From: JACPHD01 sp964526325
Lineage (GTDB): Bacteria > Patescibacteriota > Patescibacteriia > Patescibacteriales > GWC2-42-12
Direction: 5' to 3'
DNA: 64,000 nucleotides
NCBI GenBank assembly: GCA_964526325.1
Contig: CAZGKM010000003.1
Location: forward strand, 1 to 64,000
Under the pieces are notes generated by a model. It saw nothing but the letters and a program-made list of their open reading frames with translations. It did no database searches and was not told where the DNA came from. Numbering within the stretch: position 1 is the stretch's first letter; each line of letters starts with the position of its first letter. Made by a program: the position numbers and the translations under genes. Below, in pieces: positions 1 through 7,107 of this stretch.

Positions 1-54
1 CTTGGAAAGCGCGTATACCGCAAGGTATCGAGGGTTCGAATCCCTCTCTCTCCG
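1..54 (+). tRNA. tRNA-Ser (anticodon GGA), 5' part missing
   Basis: The window opens inside the anticodon loop CTTGGAA, whose anticodon is GGA at 4-6. A long variable arm follows (a GATACC-like stem around a GCAA loop), which is diagnostic of a class II tRNA. The T-arm GAGGG-TTCGAAT-CCCTC spans 30-46, the 3' acceptor strand TCTCTCC is at 47-53 and the discriminator base is G54. A full CCA is not encoded (CA follows). The 5' half lies outside the window. Confidence 0.92.
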
Positions 55-60
55 CATTAA

Positions 61-97
61 ATATATAATTAGGCTTTCTGGCCTAATAATATATTTT
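61..97 (+). terminator. Terminator hairpin of tRNA-Ser
   Basis: ATTAGGC (68-74) pairs with GCCTAAT (81-87) around a six-base loop. AT-rich flanks extend the stem and a short T-run ends it at 97. It sits directly behind the tRNA and fits a Rho-independent terminator, although the T-tract is weak. Confidence 0.6.
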
Positions 98-107
98 AAG
101 TTGAGTT

Positions 108-272
108 GAGGGATTCGAACGGGCAGGAGCGAGACAAGCTTTGAGCCGCAATTCCGGCGGCGAGAAGCGCGGTCGAGCGCCGATAAGCGCGACCAAAGGA
201 GCGCTTAGCGCTGCCCAGGGCAACGAAGTCCGAGCGGAAGCGAGGACGAGGCGGAAATCCCTCTCTCTCCGC
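108..272. repeat. GC-rich element bounded by fragments of the tRNA-Ser 3' end
   Basis: This GC-rich block stands out from the AT-rich surroundings. Its left edge, 108-120, is the exact reverse complement of the tRNA-Ser T-arm at 34-46 (13 bases). Its right edge, 256-272, repeats the tRNA 3' end at 39-55 in direct orientation (17 bases). The edges therefore also form an inverted repeat, GAGGGATT/AATCCCTC. Open frames across it are low complexity and I see no gene. It could be a tRNA-derived mobile repeat, a decayed attachment site or a structured RNA. The remaining leader to 354 holds only an AT-rich stretch before the next gene. Confidence 0.6.
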
Positions 273-354
273 CAAGTTTTATATTCAGCGAAATTGAAAG
301 AAGTTGTATAAGATGCACAATCGAGCAAAAGGCAACAGATAATGTAAAGTATTT

Positions 355-1434
355 ATGCATAAAACTATGATCTACACACCTATTGCTCTCATCGTCATCA
401 TTGCACTCTGGTCTATCTGGGGATTTTTTGGTTCTCGGGTGGAGCAGACCGACTATACCGTGGTAAAGAAAATGAACGGTTACGAAATACGGGAATACCC
501 GGCGCATATTGTAGCGCAGACGACCGTGCAAGGCGCGTATGGTGAATCTATGGGTAGTGGTTTTAGTATAGTGGCGGGATATATCTTTGGCGGAAATACC
601 AAAAAAGAAAATATCGCTATGACCGCGCCGGTGGTGGCGACGAATGAAGGCAACTCGCAAACCATCTCTTTCGGTATGCCTCGCTCGTATACGCTTGAAA
701 CATTGCCGACACCCAATGACCCGCGAGTAAAAATCGTGATGATCCCTGCCAAAAAATACGCGGTCATGCAGTTTTCTTGGTATCGCTCGGACGCGCGTAT
801 CAAGAATATGCAAGAGAAATTACTTTCGCTACTTGCTCGTGACGGAGTTGCTACGGAAGGGAGTGTGGCCTACGCGGGATACAACGCACCGGGGACTCCG
901 CCGTGGATGAAGCGTAATGAAGTATTGGTGGAGCTACAAGAAATTGCAACTCAAAAAATAGTCTTGGCCGGAGGTTGTTTTTGGGGTATGGAAGAGTTGA
1001 TCAGGAAACAGCCGGGTGTGATAGACACCGTCGTCGGTTATACAGGCGGAAAGGTGGAAAATCCCACCTATGAAAATCACGAAGGCCACGCCGAAGCGAT
1101 TGAAATAGCTTATGATCCTGAAAAGACTTCATATCGTAATTTGTTGGATTTTTTCTTTCAAATTCATAATCCGACAACCTTGAATCGCCAAGGTAACGAC
1201 ACTGGCACTTCTTATCGCTCAGCAATTTTTTACGAAAACGAAGAAGAAAAGAAGGAAGCAGAAAATTTTATTGAAATCGTCAACGCGTCCAAACGCTGGA
1301 AAGATCCCGTGGTTACAACATTGGAACCGCTTGAAAAGTTTTATCCGGCCGAAGACTATCATCAGGATTATCTTGAGAAAAATCCTGGCGGGTATACCTG
1401 CCATGCTATTTATTTTGATAGTTATATAAAATAA
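355..1434 (+). CDS. msrA: Membrane-anchored SOUL heme-binding domain fused to peptide methionine sulfoxide reductase A
   Basis: A 359-aa protein with an N-terminal membrane helix (about residues 5-26), a SOUL/HBP-type domain (about 32-195; the family binds heme or porphyrin) and a complete MsrA domain (about 200-359). The MsrA part has the catalytic GCFWG motif with Cys208, GTSYRS, EDYHQDYL and a late cysteine in GYTCH that could act in resolution. MsrA reduces methionine-S-sulfoxide in proteins. The helix should place both domains outside the membrane, so the likely role is repair of oxidised surface proteins beside a porphyrin-binding module. It is first in a co-directional cluster with a TspO-like gene 16 bp downstream. 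Both domains are full length in one open frame. The start is the ATG at 355; no strong ribosome-binding site is visible. Confidence 0.88.
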   Translation: MHKTMIYTPIALIVIIALWSIWGFFGSRVEQTDYTVVKKMNGYEIREYPAHIVAQTTVQGAYGESMGSGFSIVAGYIFGGNTKKENIAMTAPVVATNEGNSQTISFGMPRSYTLETLPTPNDPRVKIVMIPAKKYAVMQFSWYRSDARIKNMQEKLLSLLARDGVATEGSVAYAGYNAPGTPPWMKRNEVLVELQEIATQKIVLAGGCFWGMEELIRKQPGVIDTVVGYTGGKVENPTYENHEGHAEAIEIAYDPEKTSYRNLLDFFFQIHNPTTLNRQGNDTGTSYRSAIFYENEEEKKEAENFIEIVNASKRWKDPVVTTLEPLEKFYPAEDYHQDYLEKNPGGYTCHAIYFDSYIK

Positions 1435-1450
1435 TTAAAATAATAAAATT

Positions 1451-2212
1451 ATGGAAAACACTTATATAAAAATTCTTACTGGGGTTGCCTATATCGCCAT
1501 GGTGGTGATCAATTTCTTAGCTAACGGTTTGCCAATCAATAACCGCTCCACGGGCGATATATCAGATGCCTATCCCAATCTTTTTGCCCCTGCCGGTCCG
1601 GCATTTTCTATTTGGGGTTTGATCTACCTTTTGCTCGGCGCGTATGTGCTCTACCAATTTATAAAGAAGGATCAAAAAACAGAAGATATTTTGAATAAAA
1701 TCAATCCGCTTTTTATTACTACTTCGCTCGCGAATATCTCTTGGATATTTTCTTGGCACTATGATTATATCGGCCTTTCGGTGCTCATCATGGCGACGCT
1801 GCTAATCCTTCTTATAAAAATCGCTGACATTCTTCGCGCCGAGCAGTTTACCTCACTCCAAAAACTTTTAATCTGGGCTCCCTTTAGCATTTACTTCGGT
1901 TGGATCACGGTCGCGTCAATCGCCAATATCACAGTATTTCTCGTGAGTCTTGGCTGGAATGGTTTTGGTATTGCCGATTTTGTCTGGACGAGCATTATTC
2001 TCCTAGTCGGAGCATTGATCGGAATCTTGCGGATGCGCAAAGACAACAATATCGTTTATGGCATGGTACTCGTTTGGGCATACTCATGGATACTCTTCAA
2101 ACACATGTCTGCCACAGGTTTTGATGGACAATATCCAAGCATCATCGCGACAGTAATTGTATGTCTGGTCTTGTTTATATTCTTCGTCGGAAGGATATTT
2201 TATAAAAAATAA
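1451..2212 (+). CDS. TspO/MBR-like tryptophan-rich membrane protein
   Basis: A 253-aa protein, nearly all hydrophobic, with six or seven predicted helices. The stretch FAPAGPAFSIWGLIYLLLGA resembles the conserved loop and helix of tryptophan-rich sensory proteins (TspO family, COG3476), and Trp residues recur through the helices. It is longer than classic TspO (about 160 aa), like many bacterial relatives annotated under the same name. TspO proteins bind and may degrade porphyrins and respond to oxidative or light stress. That fits its place between a SOUL-MsrA fusion and DUF2177/DUF1295 genes. The assignment rests on motif recall, so the exact subfamily is uncertain. Confidence 0.65.
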   Translation: MENTYIKILTGVAYIAMVVINFLANGLPINNRSTGDISDAYPNLFAPAGPAFSIWGLIYLLLGAYVLYQFIKKDQKTEDILNKINPLFITTSLANISWIFSWHYDYIGLSVLIMATLLILLIKIADILRAEQFTSLQKLLIWAPFSIYFGWITVASIANITVFLVSLGWNGFGIADFVWTSIILLVGALIGILRMRKDNNIVYGMVLVWAYSWILFKHMSATGFDGQYPSIIATVIVCLVLFIFFVGRIFYKK

Positions 2213-2221
2213 ATTAATACT

Positions 2222-2620
2222 ATGTTCATAAAACTTTACGCAATCGCATTACCAGTTTTCTTCGCCATCGATATGATCTGGCTTGGGATTGTAGCCAAAA
2301 ACTTTTATCGAGCACAGATTGGTGCACTTATGAAGCCGGATGTAAATTGGATCGCGGCGATTATCTTTTATCTTATTTTTATTGCTGGTCTCATTGTGTT
2401 TGTCATTGCACCCGCTATGGAAAAAGGCTCGTGGACGCACGCTCTGCTTTTCGGTGCACTGTTTGGATTCGTTTGTTACGCCACCTACGATCTGACCAAT
2501 TTGGCAGTTGCTAAAGATTGGCCGCTTTTGGTAACGATTGTAGACTTGGCATGGGGCGCGGTGCTCGCCGCTTCTGTATCGGTCGCGACTTATTTCATAG
2601 CAACTAAAATGGGTATATGA
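2222..2620 (+). CDS. DUF2177 family membrane protein
   Basis: A 132-aa protein with four predicted membrane helices. The opening (AIDMIWLGIVAKNFY) and the central CYATYDLTNLA are typical of DUF2177. The function of the family is unknown. In other bacteria it is often found in light- or carotenoid-linked clusters with DUF1295, SOUL and photolyase genes (established association, recalled). Its last bases overlap the next gene in an ATGA (2617-2620), so the two are very likely translationally coupled. Confidence 0.8.
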   Translation: MFIKLYAIALPVFFAIDMIWLGIVAKNFYRAQIGALMKPDVNWIAAIIFYLIFIAGLIVFVIAPAMEKGSWTHALLFGALFGFVCYATYDLTNLAVAKDWPLLVTIVDLAWGAVLAASVSVATYFIATKMGI

Positions 2621-3390
2621 ATTATTATGTAACCCTCATTTTGGTTTTGTTTGTATATATGAGCCTGTGGTTTGCTGTCTCTTTGATTAAAAAGAGGAAC
2701 GATGTGGCTGATGTAGCGTGGGGCTTGGGCTTTGTGCTCATGACGTGGACATCTTTTTTCTTTTCCGGCACTTCTGGCACACGAGGAATACTAGCAGGTA
2801 TCTTGGTGAGCATTTGGGGATTGCGCTTGGCTTGGCATATTCATCGACGTAACAAAGGTAGGGCGGAGGACTACCGGTATCTCGCATGGCGCAAAGAATG
2901 GGGCAAGTGGTTTTATCCGCGTTCGTATGCGCAAGTGTATCTTTTGCAAGGGTTGTTTTTGTTTCTTATCGTTATACCAGTGTTACTTATCAACAAGAGC
3001 GCGGGAACAGCCTTAGGTATACTCGATCTGCTTGGCGTAGCAGTATGGATTTTTGGCTTTTATTTTGAAGCTGTTGGAGATGCGCAGTTGGCAAGGTTTA
3101 TTAAAAATCCAGAAAACAAAGGCAAATTAATGCAAAGTGGGCTGTGGGCATATACGCGCCACCCGAATTATTTTGGTGAAGTGACGCAGTGGTGGGGTTT
3201 GTGGCTCGTCGCCCTATCTATCCCGAATGGCTGGTTTGGTATTATCGGGCCGATCACTATAACCTTTTTAATTTTGAAAGTGTCTGGTATTCCTATGCTT
3301 GAAAAGAAAATGGCAGAAAATCCAAAGTTTGCAGAGTATAAGCGAATGGTTAGCGTATTTATTCCGATGCCACCAAAGAAAAATATTTAA
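2617..3390 (+). CDS. DUF1295 family membrane protein (steroid 5-alpha-reductase/ICMT-like fold)
   Basis: A 257-aa polytopic membrane protein with about six helices. It carries the family signature near the C-terminus, RHPNYF at residues 181-186 within GLWAYTRHPNYFGE, followed by a tryptophan-rich helix. DUF1295 proteins belong to the superfamily of steroid 5-alpha-reductases and isoprenylcysteine methyltransferases, so an enzyme acting on a lipid or isoprenoid is plausible. The substrate is unknown. The start overlaps the DUF2177 stop by four bases. The two families co-occur in many genomes, which supports a shared function. Confidence 0.85.
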   Translation: MNYYVTLILVLFVYMSLWFAVSLIKKRNDVADVAWGLGFVLMTWTSFFFSGTSGTRGILAGILVSIWGLRLAWHIHRRNKGRAEDYRYLAWRKEWGKWFYPRSYAQVYLLQGLFLFLIVIPVLLINKSAGTALGILDLLGVAVWIFGFYFEAVGDAQLARFIKNPENKGKLMQSGLWAYTRHPNYFGEVTQWWGLWLVALSIPNGWFGIIGPITITFLILKVSGIPMLEKKMAENPKFAEYKRMVSVFIPMPPKKNI

Positions 3391-3409
3391 CAATAGCATT
3401 TACATTTAT

Positions 3410-4288
3410 ATGGAAAAACCTATAATTTTAACTAGCGCATGTTTAGAATTTGAAAAAGCAAGGTATAATGGCCAGTCGATTCCTTCGCCTATAATCAAGG
3501 ACCTGATACCCTTCGTGAAATTTTTAAAAGTGTGCCCGGAGCTGGCGATTGGCTTGGGTGTGCCAAGGGAGCCTATAAGAATTGTTAAAAAGGGAAAAGA
3601 ATTAAAGCTGATTCAGCATAAAACCAACAGAGATGTTACAGAAGAAATGAATAATTTTTGCGCGGAATATATAAACGATTTGGATAATGTCGATGCTTTT
3701 ATATTCAAATCTAAATCTCCCAGCATGGGGGTTTCGAATATCAAAGTTTATTCCGGTATGAAAGGCTCTCCGGTGGTGGATAGATGTGGCGGATTTTTTG
3801 CCACTCGGATTCTGGAAAAATTTGCCGGATATCCCATCGAGGAAGATGACCGGCTGAGAAACAATAAAATTAGGGATCATTTTCTAACCATAACTTTTTT
3901 ATTTTCAGCTTACAGAAACGCAAAAAAGAAAAACAAACTAAAGGATTTTCATGAAAAAAACAGTCTACTGTTAAAATTTTATAATATGAAATTGGCAAAA
4001 AATTTTGAAGTAAACAATAAGGATTATTTTAATATCTTAAAAAAGATAGTAAGCAAGTCTCCATCAGCCGATGAAATAATTTTATTCTTTGAAAATTTGA
4101 TCAGCAAAAAAGAAAAAATATTATCAAAATATAAAGATAACAAAATAAATTTCATGACTCTGAAGGAAGTTTCAAAATTCTTAATCAAAGACAAAAGCCT
4201 TCTTAAACAGTCTTTTTTTGAACCATACCCGGAGAAACTGATTATGGAGGCCGAATCTGACCGAAACCGCGATTATTGGAAAAAATAG
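3410..4288 (+). CDS. DUF523 and DUF1722 (YbgA-like) protein
   Basis: A 292-aa protein beginning MEKPIILTSACLEFE at the ATG at 3410; an upstream TTG at 3299 lies inside the previous gene and is rejected. The N-terminal half matches DUF523: SACL near the start, KARYNG, FKSKSPSMG and a GGFFATRILEKF block. The C-terminal half, from about residue 165, is the Lys-rich helical DUF1722 domain (YbgA type). In E. coli ybgA lies next to the photolyase gene phrB (established). No photolyase is present in this window. It follows DUF1295 by 19 bp, as part of the same run. Confidence 0.85.
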   Translation: MEKPIILTSACLEFEKARYNGQSIPSPIIKDLIPFVKFLKVCPELAIGLGVPREPIRIVKKGKELKLIQHKTNRDVTEEMNNFCAEYINDLDNVDAFIFKSKSPSMGVSNIKVYSGMKGSPVVDRCGGFFATRILEKFAGYPIEEDDRLRNNKIRDHFLTITFLFSAYRNAKKKNKLKDFHEKNSLLLKFYNMKLAKNFEVNNKDYFNILKKIVSKSPSADEIILFFENLISKKEKILSKYKDNKINFMTLKEVSKFLIKDKSLLKQSFFEPYPEKLIMEAESDRNRDYWKK

Positions 4289-4299
4289 AGAAAAATAAT

Positions 4300-4812
4300 A
4301 TGGGCAAATTGGTAAAAGTAAACGACAAAATGCAGAAGAAATATTGCTATACATTAGCCGAGCCCGCCGGCAAAAACTTTGATCTCCGGTTTAAGCCGGA
4401 TCTTACTCCAAGGGAAATGCTTTCACTTGGAGTATTTGGCGGGGTCTATATGCGTGATTGTAAAAAAGAGTTTCCCGAAGATTGGTTTAAAAAAGGTAAG
4501 TTTCAGGAGGAAGACAGCTACGAACACGATCCGAAACTTAATTTTTTTGGGGTAAATGCTTCACAACCGCTTTCGGTCTGGCGCAAAAAGGGTTGGATAC
4601 ATCCACAAGATCCGCGGGGATGGTTCCAATGGTATTGCCGTTATTTTATGGGTCGTCGGAGCGAGGATGACGAGCGGCAGATAAAGCGTTGGATCGCGAT
4701 TCGACGGCACATTGCGCAGATTATGAAAAATTGCACACCGAAAGATTATTCATGTCGCAGAAAGCAAAGACAAGCCGTGCTCCATTGGGCCTACGATAGT
4801 AGGAATATGTGA
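4300..4812 (+). CDS. Conserved protein of unknown function, 170 aa
   Basis: The ATG at 4300 (MGKLVKVNDK) is 11 bp after the previous stop. A TTG at 4276 would overlap the upstream gene and is less likely. The protein is soluble and rich in Trp, Arg and Tyr, with blocks such as LTPREMLSLGVFGGVYM, FFGVNASQPLSVWRKKGWI and a Trp/Tyr-rich segment RGWFQWYCRYFMGRR. I recognise it as a conserved uncharacterised family seen in diverse bacteria and plants, but know no function. The high density of aromatic and basic residues suggests nucleic acid or cofactor binding (inference). Its position links it to the stress cluster upstream. Confidence 0.75.
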   Translation: MGKLVKVNDKMQKKYCYTLAEPAGKNFDLRFKPDLTPREMLSLGVFGGVYMRDCKKEFPEDWFKKGKFQEEDSYEHDPKLNFFGVNASQPLSVWRKKGWIHPQDPRGWFQWYCRYFMGRRSEDDERQIKRWIAIRRHIAQIMKNCTPKDYSCRRKQRQAVLHWAYDSRNM

Positions 4813-4908
4813 AAAATATGAGTGTATTGGGCGTCGTGCCATGCAAAAAAAATAAAAATTAATAAAATAGGCAATAATAACGCAAAAGGTTATTATAACT
4901 ATATAAAA

Positions 4909-4933
4909 GGATTTATTGGGTCGAGATAAATCC
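4909..4933 (+). promoter_or_regulatory. Leader hairpin upstream of the DUF378 gene
   Basis: GGATTTAT (4909-4916) pairs perfectly with ATAAATCC (4926-4933) around a nine-base loop, 33 bases before the DUF378 start codon. No T-run follows, so it is more likely a 5' leader structure than a terminator. Confidence 0.35.
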
Positions 4934-4966
4934 CGAAATTTATAAATTCAATTAATAAATAATAAT

Positions 4967-5176
4967 ATGAAAAATCTAAATGTGTTTGACTGGGTGGCTT
5001 TAGTGCTTGTTGTTGTAGGCGGATTAAATTGGGGTTTAGTGGGTATATTTAAATTTGATCTAGTCGCGACAATTTTCGGCGATATGTCAGCATTATCGCG
5101 CGTAGTATATGCTCTTGTTGGATTGAGCGCGGTTTATGTCGCTATAGCTCTAGGACAACTTTGCCGTAAATCATAA
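4967..5176 (+). CDS. DUF378 family small membrane protein
   Basis: A 69-aa protein with two membrane helices. The opening (LNVFDWVALVLVVVGGLNWG, GIFKFDLVATIFG) and the helix after SRVVYALVGLSAVY match DUF378, a widespread family of unknown function. It is separated from the stress cluster by 154 bases that contain a hairpin (4909-4933), so it may have its own promoter. Confidence 0.85.
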   Translation: MKNLNVFDWVALVLVVVGGLNWGLVGIFKFDLVATIFGDMSALSRVVYALVGLSAVYVAIALGQLCRKS

Positions 5177-5476
5177 TTTTTATCTTTTTTAGTATTACAT
5201 TTACATTTCAATTTTTCTAATTGAAAATATTTTGTGTGGCGCGCCAGTTTTTAACTGGCACGAAATTCGGAAGTGAAAAAGGAAAGATTCAAAAACCCGC
5301 TCGCATTCCTCCCCAGACCTCTCCTGCGGGTGGGAAGAAAGCCGAGGCGGGGCAATTCCATTCCTCCAGAAAAATAGTTTGCTCCGCCGAGTCCAAATTA
5401 GTTTTTAGGATTTTCGTCAAAAAATGTTCGAACTCCGTTCAAAAAACACCGCTATTTACAATTTCAGCGTATAATT
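5177..5476. repeat. Non-coding interval with a hairpin and repeat-like GC-richer blocks
   Basis: This 300-base stretch has an open frame on the plus strand (TTG start at 5221, 85 codons), but its translation is low complexity and matches nothing. It holds a perfect hairpin, GCCAGTT-TTT-AACTGGC, at 5243-5259. Its GC-richer blocks (about 5305-5365 and 5385-5450) have the character of dispersed intergenic repeats of Parcubacteria-like genomes. I consider it non-coding. A genome-wide search for copies would settle it. Confidence 0.4.
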
Positions 5477-5514
5477 AAAAAGGGTAAACTAAATTTTACC
5501 CCTTTTATTTTTTT
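5477..5514. terminator. Bidirectional terminator between convergent genes
   Basis: AAAAAGGGTAAA (5477-5488) pairs with TTTACCCCTTTT (5495-5506) with one bulged C. T-rich sequence follows on the plus strand and an A-run precedes, so it can serve both directions. It lies between plus-strand transcription and the minus-strand gene ending at 5521. Confidence 0.7.
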
Positions 5515-5520
5515 AATCTG

Positions 5521-5913
5521 TTATTTAATAATTTTTTCTAAATCAGCATAAAGCGCGTAAGCTATAGCCAGAAAAGAAAAAAAGAAAATTGCTATATAAT
5601 TCCATTTCGCCAAACTAGTGTCTAAACTTTTTAAAATATAAAGCAAGGCGTTTTTGTCTTCGGAATTAAATGACTGGTCGGACTGAGTTTTTTCAATCAG
5701 ATGAAGTTTTCTGATTAGATTGTCGCGGCGATTTTCTATGTTAAAGCGGTGGGCGAAATACCAAATGAAGCCGACGGTGCCGATATACCAAGACATTTCT
5801 ACCCATGATTGGCTGTAATGATTTAAGATAATGACTATTCGGTAAGCGATTGTAGCTATAACACCGATAATAAAAATTAATATTCTATAAACAGAACTAT
5901 TTAAGCGAGGCAT
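5521..5913 (-). CDS. Small membrane protein of unknown function
   Basis: A 130-aa protein with three predicted helices: about residues 9-30, 40-54 and 104-125, with a charged loop (about 58-95) between the second and third. I do not recognise the family. It lies 13 bp behind the ZIP transporter gene on the same strand, so the two are probably co-transcribed. Confidence 0.65.
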   Translation of the reverse strand: MPRLNSSVYRILIFIIGVIATIAYRIVIILNHYSQSWVEMSWYIGTVGFIWYFAHRFNIENRRDNLIRKLHLIEKTQSDQSFNSEDKNALLYILKSLDTSLAKWNYIAIFFFSFLAIAYALYADLEKIIK

Positions 5914-5926
5914 ATTGCAAGGTTAA

Positions 5927-6679
5927 TTATAAATTGATTTTTTTCAAAGCCAGCATGATAGCTATGCCGATAACGATTAATAGAAGCTGTGATAGAGATT
6001 TGGCCGCCGCCGTATCTTTTTTTAATTCCGGAATCAAATCGGCGGTAGCAATATAAATAAAGCCGCCGGCCGTGAAAGGAATAATATAGTAAGAAAAATT
6101 TTCAGCTTGCATGCCGACGGTTAGGGCTAGCAATACTCCTAAAATAGCGGGAATAGCCGAAGCGAAATTTAATAAAAGAGCTTTGGTTCGGTTATAACCG
6201 GCATGAAGCAGAATTCCAAAGTCGCCGATTTCCTGGGGTATTTCATGAGCAATAACGGCTAAAGTCGTCGCTAAGCCGAGTTTCGTGCTTACTAAAAAAG
6301 AGCCGGCGATAATCATGCCGTCGATAAAATTATGCAGACCGTCGCCGACAAGATTCATCAAGCCGACCGGATGAGGATGATTTGAAGTAGTTTCCATATG
6401 GCAATGGCGCCAATGGATTATTTTTTCCAGAATGAAAAAAGTTAAAATGCCGGCCAGCAGCCATAGCCAGATTGCCAACCCGGTTTGATTTTTTTCAATC
6501 ATTTCCGGAATCAAGTGCAGAAAGCTATCGCCTAAAAGCGTGCCGGCGGACAGGCTGACTAAAAGCATAATCAGCCGATTTAGTTTTTCTCCGGATATTG
6601 CTAAGGTTAGCACGCCAATCAAAGAAATCAGAGAAACAAGAGTAACGCTTGCTAAAGAGTATAAATAAATTTGTGCCAT
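5927..6679 (-). CDS. ZIP family metal transporter
   Basis: A 250-aa protein with about eight membrane helices. It has both ZIP metal-site helices: HNFIDG with His116, Asn117 and Asp120, and HEIPQEIGDF with His145, Glu146, Glu150 and Asp153. A His-rich cytoplasmic loop (WRHCHMETTSNHPHP, about 90-104) sits between helices III and IV, as is usual for the family. It probably moves zinc, iron or manganese into the cytoplasm. It is the first gene of a two-gene minus-strand unit that diverges from the dnaG operon. Confidence 0.92.
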   Translation of the reverse strand: MAQIYLYSLASVTLVSLISLIGVLTLAISGEKLNRLIMLLVSLSAGTLLGDSFLHLIPEMIEKNQTGLAIWLWLLAGILTFFILEKIIHWRHCHMETTSNHPHPVGLMNLVGDGLHNFIDGMIIAGSFLVSTKLGLATTLAVIAHEIPQEIGDFGILLHAGYNRTKALLLNFASAIPAILGVLLALTVGMQAENFSYYIIPFTAGGFIYIATADLIPELKKDTAAAKSLSQLLLIVIGIAIMLALKKINL

Positions 6680-6725
6680 ATATTCAAAGTGATTATTATA
6701 TTTATTTTACCACAATTTGCCCCCT

Positions 6726-6754
6726 TTGACCTAATCAAATTTTTGAATTATGAT
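6726..6754 (+). promoter_or_regulatory. Promoter of the 6787-dnaG-rpoD operon
   Basis: TTGACC (6726-6731), a 17-base spacer and TATGAT (6749-6754) form a good sigma-70-type promoter. Transcription would start near 6761, about 26 bases before the first gene. Confidence 0.65.
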
Positions 6755-6786
6755 AAAATCAATAAGATGGAATAAAATAAAAAATT

Positions 6787-7101
6787 ATGAAGCTAATATT
6801 AGATAAAAATATTTTAGATCAGGCGCCGGAACAATTATTAAGACAGGCCGGTTATACTTATATAATGGATCGGCATACCGGGCAGGAAAGTTATGTTCGC
6901 CGGCTTAACCGCGGTTTTTATCCTAGATTTCATTTATATTTTAATGAGCAAAATAACCAAATAATTTTAAATTTGCATTTGGATCAAAAGCAAGCCAGCT
7001 ATGAAGGAGTGCACGCGCATAACGCCGAATATGACGGAGAACTTGTGGAAAAGGAGATGGAGAGAATAAAAAGTTTTACCAAAAGTATTTTTAATTTTTA
7101 A
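6787..7101 (+). CDS. Small conserved protein upstream of dnaG
   Basis: A 104-aa soluble protein with no membrane segment. It is rich in Tyr, Arg and His in the middle (YVRRLNRGFYPRFHLYF) and has two His-containing motifs near HLDQ and VHAHNAEYDGE. Proteins of this type are common in CPR genomes, but I know of no function. It is 6 bp from dnaG and shares the promoter at 6726-6754, so a link to replication or information processing is possible (inference from position only). Confidence 0.7.
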   Translation: MKLILDKNILDQAPEQLLRQAGYTYIMDRHTGQESYVRRLNRGFYPRFHLYFNEQNNQIILNLHLDQKQASYEGVHAHNAEYDGELVEKEMERIKSFTKSIFNF

Positions 7102-7107
7102 ATTTTT

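Noticed and set aside
256..272. Direct repeat of the tRNA-Ser 3' end as an att site bounding a genomic island
   Set aside because: The two direct copies are only about 215 bp apart and enclose no genes, so they do not bound the stress cluster. Kept only as an unusual element.
3299..3409. Extended N-terminus for the DUF523/DUF1722 protein from TTG 3299
   Set aside because: It would lie inside the DUF1295 gene, and the family's conserved start (ILTSACL) follows directly after the ATG at 3410.
5221..5478. 85-codon plus-strand open frame with TTG start
   Set aside because: Low-complexity translation, no ribosome-binding site, unrelated to any family I know, and it crosses a hairpin and repeat-like sequence. 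Treated as non-coding.
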